From NCBI RefSeq assembly GCF_035222275.1, contig NC_085886.1, positions 1,178,001 through 1,242,000 on the forward strand: a stretch of 64,000 nt of DNA. The letters are read 5' to 3'. Of this stretch, positions 1-9,781 are shown in pieces. Each line of letters opens with the position of its first letter. Within the stretch, counting starts at the first letter, position 1. The notes beneath the pieces are model-generated. The model did not search any database. It worked only from the letters and a program-made list of their open reading frames with translations, and was not told where the DNA came from. Source of the DNA: Podospora bellae-mahoneyi (taxonomy: Eukaryota > Ascomycota > Sordariomycetes > Sordariales > Podosporaceae). Both the position numbers and the translations under genes were made by a program.

Positions 1-672
1 ACGCTTAATACCATTTCTGAGAGAGGGAGTAAGTAGGGCAGAGGTTTGGTTAGGGTGTCATTTGGTTTCGGACATTGTTTTCTTTTTTTCTCTTCTTTTC
101 ACTCTTTGGGGGGGGTTTTTGGCAAAAGAAAAATTGGTGTGCAGCGAGCGGGTGTTGATCAAGTCTGGAACGTTTTTCTGCTTTTGTCTTTTTGTAATCT
201 TTGAACCTTTTTTTCTTCTTCGATATTTGTGTCTTGACTTTTTTCTGGATACCCATATTTACCTTACCTTATCAGGCCTTTTCGCTCGTTTGTTTTTTAT
301 TGGAGGTTTTTACTTTTGGGAGGAGAAGGAAAGAAAGTAGCTGCTTTAGGTTCAGCTTGTGCGGAGATAGCTAGGTAGCAAGATATGAAATTTAACGAGT
401 TGGACAATTCAATCCTTGACTCACTCACACAGAAAAGTCCAATTCTCTTTCAAAGGTATTTGAATTCGTCTACTCATGTGATGATATTCATGTGTCTCTT
501 GGAACCTAGTGATGATAACGCCTATACCTATATAATACGAATAAGCTCCCGTGATCAAAGCCCGGCCCAGTCTCGCAATCCCAAAATCAAACGCCGTTCA
601 TATGCCATCAATCCCCCTCCCATCCTTCTCCCAAGTCAATCCACCTCGTGTATTCCAACACCCAATCCCTAC
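1..672. other. T-rich flank without a recognised gene
   Basis: This is the 3' flank of the minus-strand transporter gene that ends at 673. The plus strand is rich in T runs between about 80 and 310. The reading frames here are short and of simple composition, and I see no conserved motif. Part of the stretch is presumably the transporter 3' UTR; the upstream neighbour lies outside the window. Confidence 0.5.
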
Positions 673-2083
673 CTAGTTATGTTCAATCGGCTCCTCAGGC
701 AACAGCTCCTCCACCTCCCTCACCCTCAAAAACGCAAACGGTGGCTGCACAATCCCGTTGAACAAGAAGGTGAAATACACCAGCAGCGCGAAACCGACAA
801 CCTGCAACCACTTGAACGTCTCCCACCCCAGACCAAGCGAGACAATCCAGATGAAGAGCGTCCTGCAAGTGTCGATCGTAGACCGGGACGTGGCGCTGAC
901 GCTCCTGGTGACGGAAAGACCAAAAAAGTTGAAGCCTCTGTTCGAGAAAAAGTCAGCAAACACAGCCCTTTTCGAGAACCACCGGGGATGAAAGAGCGGA
1001 ACATACCCGATACTAATCATAATCAACAAACTGCTCACAAAAACAGCTCTGTACTCCCAAAACTGCCTCCAGCCCTCCACCATGTCAAACGGCCCCAGCC
1101 TCCCCGCCTCCGTCCGCCCAACAGCAAAATGCAACACCGTCATCCCGAGCAGCGTGACACTAAACCCAAAAATCCCCTCCCATCCCACCACCCGGATCGG
1201 CTCAATGCTCGACCTCTCCAGAATCCACTCCTCAAGGACAAACTGCGTAGCCGTAAAAATCTGCGCTCCGGCGATCATCAAAACGCCGATGATCACCCTC
1301 AACGCATCGCTTTCCACCCCCGTGGCCGAATGCGCAGACGCGGCGTGTTTCTTGTCCGGTTGAATCGCCCCTGCGAGGCCGACGATGGCAACACCGGTCA
1401 TGACACCAACAAGGGAAAGCCATTGAAAAAGGTGAAGATGCCGACGAAGAAAAATAACACTAAACAACCCCACAAAGAGGACCAATGCCCCTCTAGTCAT
1501 TTGATAAATCGACGCCGCCACAAGCAACAGCCCCGCGTTCATGAGGGTGGTTCCCAAAATGTCGCAGATGGCTGGCAAGGCCAAAAGACAAACCCTCCAC
1601 CCCCGGAGGACAGAGTGAGTTTCTTCCTTAAAGGCAGGGTCGTTGATTGTCCCGTTGCCGCCACCCCCGGTCAGAGCAGTGCGGGAGTGGATGCTAGCAT
1701 TGTCCGCCGCAGGCTCTTCGTCGTCGGCTGTTGTCCGGACGGGTTGGTAGGCGGTGGTGGTGTCTGATTTGGCAATGTAGCGGTTGTAGAGAGACATGAT
1801 GCCCACGACGACCCAGCAGCCCATCTCGCCGACGAACATTTGGAGGGTTTGGATGACGGGTTGCTCAAAGTGGCGGCGTTTTTTGGGGTCGGGGTTATCG
1901 CAGTTGCGGACGCATTGGTTGTCCTTTTTCGGGAGTCAGCTTCAATCGGGATAATAAGAGCGATAGAAGAGATGTTGTTACCTGGTATTTGGTCAAGAGG
2001 GTGTTGCACACTCCCGTCAGCAGCATCATGCCCACCAGGAACGGTATCACCGCCCTGGCGGGGATGATGGTGTTGGGCGCCAT
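673..2083 (-). CDS. SLC35F6-like multi-pass membrane transporter
   Basis: Two exons, 1982-2083 and 673-1923, join across a 58 bp GT-AG intron (1924-1981) to give about 450 residues. The N-terminus (MAPNTIIPARAVIPFLVGMM) opens the first membrane helix and runs into TGVCNTLLTKYQ, as in the SLC35F6/C2orf18 group. The next exon supplies DNQCVRNCD and then the helix FVGEMGCWVVVGIMSLYNRY. The block DILGTTLMNAGLLLVAASIYQMTRG followed by LVLFVGLFSVIFLRR is the typical EamA-like core of this drug/metabolite transporter family. About nine hydrophobic segments are visible, with a hydrophilic loop near residues 85-125. The substrate is unknown in fungi; animal relatives are placed in lysosomal or mitochondrial membranes. 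The start is chosen because it gives the first helix with no upstream extension. Family assignment is good; function is not assigned. Confidence 0.85.
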
Positions 2084-2872
2084 GTTTGGCGATAGCGACA
2101 GCGATTCGTGATCAACCAGTTATGTGAAAACCGACAACTGGATTAACGATGTTGAGGAAAGAGAGGAGGAGGTGGTGCCTGGATAAAGACACCTGAATCA
2201 ATCGCGCAGCAACGCAGACGCGGCGGAATACCACCCCAGCCGCTTATCTCGACGAATGGCAACCTATCTCTCTCTGCAAGGCACCTCAACTGATCTAACT
2301 CGTAACGTAATCCCGTGGCTGTCGCGGAACAACAGGAACAGGAAACGTGGTCCCTTTTTATTCAGAAACAAAGAAGAACCTGCGGTGTAAGCCTCGTTTT
2401 TCTCGAAGCTGTCCGCTTTTGTCGTCGGAAGAGAAGACCAGAGAGAGAGATGAGACCCGGAGGCTGGAGTCAAAAGGATGGCAGGTGATGCAGATAACGT
2501 AACGGCCGCTGTGGGCAAGCGGTGTCCCTGTGACGCTTGGTTGATCAGTGGAGTTTGGGGAATGCGGAGCCAGCCACAACCCCTGTCAAGAGATCGATAG
2601 GCATCCGATAAGCCACCGGAGGACAGCCTCACACAACCTGCAACCAACGAGACATCCGAGTCCAGGGCAAAACACTCGTGATTCAAAATATCATGATGTT
2701 GTTGTTGATGATGATGTTGTTGTTGTTGTTGTTGTTGTCTGACGATGTGGTATATTGACCTTTCTACTCCGTAACCTTACTCCCTCCCAAGTCCCTCAAA
2801 AACCCAGACCCGCTACCGTAAAACGCCGTTATCATTGCATTTTGGTATTACCATTACTTGTATACCCCCAAC
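2084..2872. other. Intergenic spacer, promoter of transporter gene
   Basis: This spacer lies between two minus-strand genes. It should hold the promoter of the transporter (start at 2083) and the 3' UTR of the DUF2434 gene (end at 2873). It contains a GTT/GAT microsatellite at about 2693-2737. No other conserved coding or RNA feature was seen. Confidence 0.5.
2693..2737. repeat. Trinucleotide microsatellite (GAT/GTT)n
   Basis: This is a run of GAT and GTT triplets on the plus strand in non-coding sequence, ending in about seven consecutive GTT units. It is likely length-polymorphic. Confidence 0.9.
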
Positions 2873-4060
2873 TTAAGCCTTCTCCACATCCTTCACCTTC
2901 TTCTTCTCCTTCGGCTTCTTATCCTTGATATTATTCCAGTGCGGAATCCCCATCTCCTTATCCCTTGCCAACCTCTCCAAATCCCTATCATTGCACGGCA
3001 CCCCCTCAATGCTCTTGACCTTCTTCCCCTCCAAAAACATGACATAGCCGCCCACCATCGCTATGATGCACGCAATAGCCACCAAAAACCCCGTCACCCA
3101 GCTCGGCCGGTCAAAGCGATTCATACCCCACATGACACCGCACAAGCCGCACTGAGCAAACGTGTTCATCACCATGGACCAAATAACAAAATCCAACTTC
3201 CAAACCGCCGTCGCAGGCGCCCTCGTCCCGGTCAGCGGCGCATTGGGAATATTCTTCTCGGGCGTCGGGATCACCTCCCTCGGCACCCCCTCGGGAATAT
3301 TCTCCGGCCCAACATCCACCGCCAGCTCCTCCGACCCCTTCAGTCTGAACCAACTCCTGTGAATCCCCGCCAGTCTCCTGAGCCCATCGAAATCACCCAT
3401 GATTCTGTACTTCAACAAGTAATACCAGTCCCTAAACCTCCACGGCGCCAGCCCAAAAGCAGTGACGCAGAACAATCCAGTCAGCACCTGAGAATCCCAC
3501 TCCACCCACTTCCTCCGCGGCGAGTCGATATCATCACAGGTAGGATAACACATGGCCGGTGCGGCGTTGCAAAGCAGCAAAAACAACATGCCGCCCCACG
3601 CAACAATGTTCAAGCCGTAAATAGTCCAAAAGAAACCCATCGGCGTGGTGAAGAACTTCCAGAATGATTTCAGTGCCTGCTTGGTGGCTTCGCCCTTGGG
3701 GTATTTGGGCGGGAAGTGATAGCCGTTATTAAACGACCTTGTGTGCTCCAGAGGACGCCTTGTTGGATGTTTATCGGTAGACTCGACCGGCTCAGCGGCG
3801 ATTGTCTGCTCGTCGGAGGAAGGGACTCGCTTGGTCTCATTCTCGAGGGCGACTTGCTCGGCAGTGGGGAATTCGCCTGAGGGCGATGCTGTGCGGCCGC
3901 CGCCGCGGGGGATGTGAGGGGCGACTAGTGTTGATGCTAGATCTCCAGAAACGGCCATGAAGCCTTCGGGTACTCGTGAGGTTTCAAACTCTTCTGACAA
4001 TCTTTGCACGAGGGAAGGGGTTTTGGAGCCGCCGCGGCCGCTGTAGGGTGGGTTGTCCAT
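2873..4060 (-). CDS. DUF2434-family fungal membrane protein
   Basis: A single-exon gene of 395 residues. The first 130 or so residues are hydrophilic and probably disordered. A core follows with four or more membrane segments: MGFFWTIYGLNIVAWGGMLF (about 153-172), WDSQVLTGLFCVTAFGLAPW, a segment after KLDFVIWSMVMNTFAQCGLCGV, and WVTGFLVAIACIIAMVGGYV. Between them are the motif NAAPAMCYPTCDDIDSPRRKW and a conserved WRFRDWYYLLKYR stretch, which I recognise from the fungal family DUF2434 (PF10361). No member has a function I can name. The C-terminus is a lysine-rich tail (KDKKPKEKKKVKDVEKA), probably cytosolic. It lies head to head with COG1 across a spacer of about 1.1 kb. The family call rests on pattern memory. 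Confidence 0.8.
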   Translation of the reverse strand: MDNPPYSGRGGSKTPSLVQRLSEEFETSRVPEGFMAVSGDLASTLVAPHIPRGGGRTASPSGEFPTAEQVALENETKRVPSSDEQTIAAEPVESTDKHPTRRPLEHTRSFNNGYHFPPKYPKGEATKQALKSFWKFFTTPMGFFWTIYGLNIVAWGGMLFLLLCNAAPAMCYPTCDDIDSPRRKWVEWDSQVLTGLFCVTAFGLAPWRFRDWYYLLKYRIMGDFDGLRRLAGIHRSWFRLKGSEELAVDVGPENIPEGVPREVIPTPEKNIPNAPLTGTRAPATAVWKLDFVIWSMVMNTFAQCGLCGVMWGMNRFDRPSWVTGFLVAIACIIAMVGGYVMFLEGKKVKSIEGVPCNDRDLERLARDKEMGIPHWNNIKDKKPKEKKKVKDVEKA

Positions 4061-5167
4061 GTCGTCGAGGTTGTGATGTATGTAGAATATTATCTCATGC
4101 GATAGGTGATGTTGCTTGAGGAAATGACCAAATTCTTATGCCAGGTGAAACAAAGTAGCGGTGATGCTGACGTCGGTGGTTAAATTGCTGGGGTGATGTA
4201 TGTGGGAGATGGCAATGCCAATGACACAAGAGGCTGGGTGTCGCACAGTACACACGCGAGCAGCAAGAATAAGTTGGCGGAATAACAAGTGTTGAGTTGG
4301 AAAATGAAACCAACAGTTCTCTCCTGGTGATGCAGAATTAAAACAAAAGTACTCGAGAGCAATGGGGTCAGGTTGGATAGAAAACGAAAAAGGGCACAGG
4401 CGGCAGATGGTGTCGTCACATAATCTTGAGAAGGGGGAACGGCCACGGACGAGAATGGCAGCTTCCGCGTATTCTCGCCTGAGACGGTGTCTGTGTCGTG
4501 GGAAGCTGGGCTGAGCACTGGCGCCCAATTGCAGCGAAGGCTTGGCGATGGACGTTTCAACGCCTGGCCTGGCCTGGCCAGGTAAGGAACGGAAGCGGGA
4601 ATCGTTCTTGATGCCGTTCTCACCCACCCACCAATGGCAAAACGGGGAAATTTGGACATGCCGATGATGTCACAGCCAAAAAAGGACTGTTCCCTTCCCA
4701 CCACCAGGAATCAGCTTTCTGGGGATTGACCCCGAGAGTGCGTGAGTTGCCGTGAGTGCATATCTCACATGCAAGACCCTGGGAGAGACCCTGGGGTGAT
4801 CCCCATACGATCGGATGTTGGACCGATCAAGATGGGAATCTGAGGAGATTCTGGACCTGGGTCTCCAGAGTATTTTTGTCCAATTCATTAGAGAGACTTT
4901 TTGCCAAGTTCACCAAATTTGCATTAACAGGGCTAACCCTAACCCTTCCAACCCGTAAATCCAAGGACAACCATCAGCCAAGCTCCAAACCACCTGGCAG
5001 CTTCCCAATCACCAATCCACATTCCCAACTCGCGACAACAACTCAACCACCACCCTTCTCAAACCTTCCCAACCCAACCCTCCATTCAATGGAAAACCCA
5101 CGATAATCCCACCGCATCCCCTTAATCTATCCACCGCTGCTGCGCCAGCAGCCACCCACCACCAAAA
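4061..5167. promoter_or_regulatory. Divergent promoter region, DUF2434 gene / COG1
   Basis: About 1.1 kb separates the starts of the minus-strand DUF2434 gene and plus-strand COG1, so promoters for both should lie here. Two tandem telomere-like units sit at 4933-4946, about 225 bp before the COG1 start. The stretch just before COG1 is C/A-rich and pyrimidine-rich on the plus strand, as is usual for 5' UTRs in this group. No convincing coding sequence was seen. Confidence 0.5.
4933..4946. promoter_or_regulatory. Telobox-like motif
   Basis: The sequence CTAACCCTAACCCT is two copies of the TTAGGG telomere unit, here inside a promoter. In yeasts such motifs bind Tbf1/Rap1-type factors in promoters. 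Its role here is inferred only. Confidence 0.4.
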
Positions 5168-7621
5168 ATGACAACCACCACCTCCCCCCTCCTTGACCTC
5201 ACCACTCTTCCAGGCCCCTACCCAACCACCACCTCCCCCATGATCTTCTCCTCCCCCTCCTACAACCTCCCCCAAATCCGCACCCTCCACAAATCGCTTC
5301 ACCATGCCATCGACGACAAGTCCTCCCGCCTGCGCACACAAGTCGGGGGCTCCTACCGAGAACTCTTGGGGACAGCCGACACCATCGTCGCCATGAAGTC
5401 CGAGATCGAAGCCGTCCATCACACCCTCTCCGACATGGGCTACAAGTGCGGCCGCGGCGTCGTCGGGCACAAGATGGATGCCCTCGGCAAATTTACTTCC
5501 ACCACAATGGGAGACAAAGCCGCCAGCGGGAGGGAGAGGCTACTAGCCGGCTGTCTAGGACAACTAGATGCGATTTTGAGGGTTAGAGAAAAAGCCAAAA
5601 GAGGCGAGAGGCTGGAGACCGGGGCGAGGTTGTTTGTTCTTGGACGGTTATTACTTGCTGCTGCTGCTGGGGGACAGCAGCAGGGGAGTGATGAGAAGGA
5701 GATGGGGCGGAGGAGGAGGGTTTTGGAAAAGGGGCACAAAATCAGACTGATGGGCGGGATAGATGCTGATTTGAGGAGGTATCACAAGCCTGGGACGGGA
5801 GATAAACAACAACGCGAGGCGACGTTGGTCAGGGCGCTCAGCGCCTATGCTTTGGCTACCAGTTCTGGGGCGAGGGATGTGCTAGGATACTTTTTGAGGG
5901 TGAGAGGGGAGGCGATTGCGCTTGCGCTCGAGGTGGACGAGGAGGAGAGGATGGCGAGGAGCCCGGAGGATGTGATTAGGGCGTTGGGGTTGTATACCCA
6001 GACGTTGCAGGACGTGCAGGCTTTGGTTCCGGGGAAGTTGGCTGATGCGTTGATGAGGCTGAAGAGGGAGAAGCTGCTTGAGAATGAGGAGTTGCTGAAG
6101 ATGGAGGGGCTGAGGTTGGATGTCTACAAAAGGTGGTGTGGGGATGAGATTCAGTTTTATACCCCGTTCATAAGACATGATGATCTTGATGGAAAGGCGG
6201 CGAGGGAGATGCTTTTTGGGTGGGCGGATAAAGGGAGGAAGGTTGTCTTGGAAGGGCTGGAGAACACACTCAAGGAAATGGGGGAGTTCAAAGCCATTGT
6301 TGAGCTGAGGACGGAGGTGCTCAAGCTGTGGATTTCAGAAGGTGGCAAGGCCAGGGGCTTTGATCCGTCGGAAGTGCTGGACGAGATAAGGGAGACTGTC
6401 AACAAGCATATGCTGAGAGTGCTGGAGCAAAAGGTGGCCAAGTTGAGGTTGGTTGGATCAGAGGTGTCTGCTGCGGTGGAAGCATGGAAGGAGGGGAGGA
6501 GTGATCAACATGAGAGCCTGTGGGATATGGACTCGTACGATACCGACTTGTCGAACGGGGCTGCCCAGTTCACTCAGCATGTTGTGTCTAGGCTGTATGG
6601 CCGGAATGATGATGTGTCCAAAGCTGTGGCGAGCTACAAGTCTTGGTTCCGGGTCATTGACGATGTCGGAACTGTTGTCGACCAACTGAAGCGGCAACGG
6701 TGGGATAACGATGTGGATGAAATTGAAGATGAGGAAACCATTGAGGAACGCCAGCAACTACTCGCCAAGGACGACCCGGCGGCTTTGGGCAAGCATTTGA
6801 ACGAGTCACTGGTTAAGTCCTTCAAAAAGCTCGATGAAAATCTCTCCACGCTCTGGAAGGAACAGCAAGATAGTCCTGACAGAGGGCACATCGCCATGTA
6901 CTTCTTGCGAGTTTTACGGGATATCCGGTCTCGGCTGCCCGAAAATGCAGAGGTCAAGGGATTCGGGTTGGAAGCGGTGCCGTCGCTTCACCAGGCGCTC
7001 GTGTCGACTGTGGCCATCTCTCCGCTGGACGAGTTGGCCACAGTAGCTCTGGTGCGTAGGACTGTGGTAGGAAGAAGTCTCTGGGATGGCGAGCCTGCTT
7101 TGCCCAGCTCCCCGTCACCGGGGGCGTTCAAATTCCTGCGAAATCTCGTGGGGGCCATGGGTGATGCAGGCGTTGATCTCTGGAGTCCCACTGCTGTTTC
7201 TGTGCTCAAAGAAACTCTGCGAAAGCAGCTGTCCGAAGTGTGGTTGGAAACAGTCAGCAAGTTGACCGAGGGCCTTGAACCCGAGGTCCAGACCGAGACT
7301 GAAGAGACCCCAAAGCCTGAGGCCGAAGAAGGGACCTCGGATACGTCAGATCCCAAAGAGGAAAGTCTTGAGAGAGAAGCTGCCAAGACCGAGGCTGTAC
7401 CAGACATCGTGCGGCACAGAGATCTTTTGGTGCAGTGGCTCTACGACATCTATTATCTCTCTTCCTTCCTCGGCACAGATGACACATTCAAGCAGCTCTC
7501 CGACGTCGTCCTCTCGAAAACAGACCTGGAATACAGCGCAACTGCCAAGCAACGGCTGCAAAAGACATCGCAGGACTACTTCAAGCGCACCAGCCTGCTG
7601 TTTGGTCTTTTGTCGTCATAG
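5168..7621 (+). CDS. COG1: Conserved oligomeric Golgi complex subunit 1 (COG1)
   Basis: A single-exon gene of 817 residues. COG1 belongs to lobe A of the eight-subunit COG tether, which captures retrograde vesicles at the Golgi. The N-terminal Vps51/Cog1-type helix is clear at residues 35-80: IRTLHKSLHHAIDDKSSRLR, then GGSYRELLGTADTIVAMKSEI, the conserved pattern in which a helical hairpin ends in 'Y R(D/E)L(I/L) AD(T)I xxMK'. The rest is mainly alpha-helical, with coiled-coil potential. A charged acidic stretch near residues 702-740 (repeated E, T and P) is likely a disordered insert. The length fits fungal Cog1. The start is the first ATG after a C-rich leader. The gene is convergent with the enoyl-CoA isomerase gene, about 500 bp away. 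The function comes from family knowledge. Confidence 0.92.
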   Translation: MTTTTSPLLDLTTLPGPYPTTTSPMIFSSPSYNLPQIRTLHKSLHHAIDDKSSRLRTQVGGSYRELLGTADTIVAMKSEIEAVHHTLSDMGYKCGRGVVGHKMDALGKFTSTTMGDKAASGRERLLAGCLGQLDAILRVREKAKRGERLETGARLFVLGRLLLAAAAGGQQQGSDEKEMGRRRRVLEKGHKIRLMGGIDADLRRYHKPGTGDKQQREATLVRALSAYALATSSGARDVLGYFLRVRGEAIALALEVDEEERMARSPEDVIRALGLYTQTLQDVQALVPGKLADALMRLKREKLLENEELLKMEGLRLDVYKRWCGDEIQFYTPFIRHDDLDGKAAREMLFGWADKGRKVVLEGLENTLKEMGEFKAIVELRTEVLKLWISEGGKARGFDPSEVLDEIRETVNKHMLRVLEQKVAKLRLVGSEVSAAVEAWKEGRSDQHESLWDMDSYDTDLSNGAAQFTQHVVSRLYGRNDDVSKAVASYKSWFRVIDDVGTVVDQLKRQRWDNDVDEIEDEETIEERQQLLAKDDPAALGKHLNESLVKSFKKLDENLSTLWKEQQDSPDRGHIAMYFLRVLRDIRSRLPENAEVKGFGLEAVPSLHQALVSTVAISPLDELATVALVRRTVVGRSLWDGEPALPSSPSPGAFKFLRNLVGAMGDAGVDLWSPTAVSVLKETLRKQLSEVWLETVSKLTEGLEPEVQTETEETPKPEAEEGTSDTSDPKEESLEREAAKTEAVPDIVRHRDLLVQWLYDIYYLSSFLGTDDTFKQLSDVVLSKTDLEYSATAKQRLQKTSQDYFKRTSLLFGLLSS

Positions 7622-8122
7622 AACAGGACCATGATGCCGCTTGGGGAGAAGAGCAAACATCGCAAGGTATTCCGGAAAGTCTTGCTGGTCCCGTATAGTG
7701 TTACTGCCCCGCACTGTGAAAAGCGTCGCGCTTTATAAGCTTAGAGACGGGAGGGGGGTTGAAGAGCCTGGACGGGGGAGTATGTGATGACCTTGTAGCG
7801 TTTTACTTGTTTTACCAAGAGAGGAAAACCAACCCTACAAAGTGGTTGGCTGGTTCTTTCCTGGCAAGGGGGTAAATTTCGATTGGAGGGCGTTGAGCGG
7901 CTGTCCGTCGGGGCTGTTGCAACCAACCCCCCCTTCGTCGCTAAGCTTATGGAGGGATTTGCTTCACAGGAGTAGGGGCTGCTGTAGGGAACTTGTCTGG
8001 TTTTTGGGAATACTTTGTGTTTTGGTTTCTTACATATACCCCCTTCTACACAGATGGAAGCACTTTTAATAAACATATCAACATTTCTAATTCCAATCCT
8101 GTTTTTCCCCCACAAAGGCAAC
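7622..8122. other. Convergent 3' region between COG1 and ECI1-like gene
   Basis: This is the 3' UTR region for two convergent genes. An AATAAA-like signal occurs near 8069-8076 on the plus strand. There are no supported coding or structured RNA features. Confidence 0.5.
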
Positions 8123-9016
8123 CTAAAGCTTATGCCTCTTCTTCCCACTAGCAATCTTTTCAAACTCCCCCTGCGGCACCCCGCTGACGAACCTCTCCAG
8201 TCCAGCAAACACCTCGGCGACGTTGTGGCTGTCGAGAACCTCCCTCTCGGGACGACGAATCAGTTTTTTGATTCCGAGCAGCGACTCACCGACTAGATGC
8301 TCCCCGAGCTTGTCGTCAATTTCTGCCAAAACCAACCTCTTGAACTTTTCATCCTCCCCGTCGCCCTTGCCGACTTCTGCGAAGACCTTGTTGACAAACC
8401 CGCACTGTTCCAACTGCGCGCTCTCAATCTTGCGGCTCATGATCAACGCCTCGCCTGATCTGGCAGGTCCGAGTTTTTGGACGAGCTGCCTGGAGGCACC
8501 GCCCTCGGCGACGAGGCCGAGGGAGGAGAAGGGGGTCAGGAGGAAGGTGTGCGGGACGGCGTAGATGAAGTCACTGAAAGAAATGAGGGCGGCGGAGAGG
8601 CCGATTACGGGGCCGTTGAGGGCGGTGATGAGGATTTTGGGGTGGGTGTAGAAGGCGTGGGTGGCGTTTAGGTTGTTGGCTACGAAGGAGGAGAGCCATT
8701 GCTGATGGGGGGTGGTGCTGGAGGTGGAGGGAGTTGTTCGGGTGATGGTGACGTCTGCGCCGGCGGAGAAGAAACGGCCTGTTCCGATGAGGAGGGTAAT
8801 GAAGACTTCGTCGTGGGTGGCGACCTGGCGGAGGGCTTGGGCGAGGTCGTAGTACCCTTGGCCGTTGAGGGCGCCGAGCTTGGTGGGGTTGTTGATTGTT
8901 ATTATGGCGAGGCGGCCGCGGTATTCCTGTCAGGTTTTGTCAGCATGGTGTATGTGAGCGGTCAGGGTGAGGCATGGGGACGGACTTACCACTTGGATGG
9001 GGGAGGTGGACGCCAT
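8123..9016 (-). CDS. ECI1: Peroxisomal delta3,delta2-enoyl-CoA isomerase
   Basis: Two exons, 8990-9016 and 8123-8926, flank a 63 bp intron (GTAAGT donor) and encode about 276 residues. The first exon encodes only MASTSPIQV. The protein is a crotonase-fold enzyme: the segment RLAIITINNPTKLGALNGQGY is the usual N-terminal strand-helix, FFSAGADVT forms the first oxyanion-hole segment, and ALNGPVIGLSAALISFSD the second. The FLLTPFSSLGLVAEGGASRQL stretch carries the E seen in fungal Eci1-type isomerases. These enzymes shift double bonds so that unsaturated fatty acids can enter beta-oxidation. The chain ends in KKRHKL; HKL fits the PTS1 consensus, and yeast Eci1 ends in HRL. The gene is convergent with COG1. 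A related non-isomerase crotonase is a less likely alternative. Confidence 0.88.
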
Positions 9017-9781
9017 TGTGACAGTGTTGTCTCTCACTGATCGTTCACAAACAATGAGATGAACAATAAGATCATGAGGTCGAGAATGAGCAGCTATAAG
9101 TCATGAACTGGGGACCTCCCCTGAAGTAGTAGTGCGCGCGCGGCTGTCAAGGGGTGGTGGCTGACAACTGACGGGAAATCTGGGGTAAACCCCACATTTT
9201 GGACCTCGGCTCGCTCGGCTCGGTTGGTGTCCCCCATTCTCCCCGCATATTGTTCCAGGGGGTGGTGGTTGGAGGTCAAAGGAGAAGATTTACGAAGGAT
9301 TAATCATCCATGGATGGGATTCCATGTTGAGGTGTTGAGAGATCTGATTGCAAGATGCTGGTACCTCTGTAGATGTCTTATGAGACACTCAGAGTCCTCT
9401 TTACAAGCGGCATGCTTTAGGTACTCAGATGCGGCTTGTGCATAGATATTGGGTTAGGGTTAGCAGCCAAAAAGCACGCTTTAAAATCAACCAGAATTGC
9501 GAATTCAAGGAACCTGACCCGGCGGCAGCCTGGTCAAGTGCCGATTTTGTAGGCCTGACAAGTAGCCAACCAACCAACGCCAGTGAGCATCACCAAGGAC
9601 AAATGTGCAGAATGAAGGCCACTTCGAGCCTCTGTACCAACCCAAATCACAACCTCAACAAGGCTGCCAATTGCCAGTATAATAAACGGTTACTGTACCC
9701 GTAACATAAATTCATTTTAACCACCTTTTCCCAGCCGTTTTGTTTTCTCTACCTACCCATATATGCCCAAAGATCCAAACC
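9017..9781. other. Intergenic spacer upstream of ECI1-like gene
   Basis: This should contain the promoter of the ECI1-like gene (start 9016, minus strand) and the 3' UTR of the PQ-loop gene (end 9782). It includes a telomere-like GGGTTAGGGTTAG at 9451-9463. Short open frames here lack conserved features. Confidence 0.5.
9451..9463. promoter_or_regulatory. Telobox-like motif
   Basis: The sequence GGGTTAGGGTTAG lies about 435 bp upstream of the ECI1-like start. It is the same motif as at 4933-4946 in the opposite orientation. Regulatory function is inferred from yeast telobox biology, not shown. Confidence 0.35.

Noticed and set aside
385-1767. Long plus-strand open frame of 460 codons
   Set aside because: It is antisense to the SLC35F6-like transporter, with Pro/Arg/His-rich composition typical of a shadow frame.
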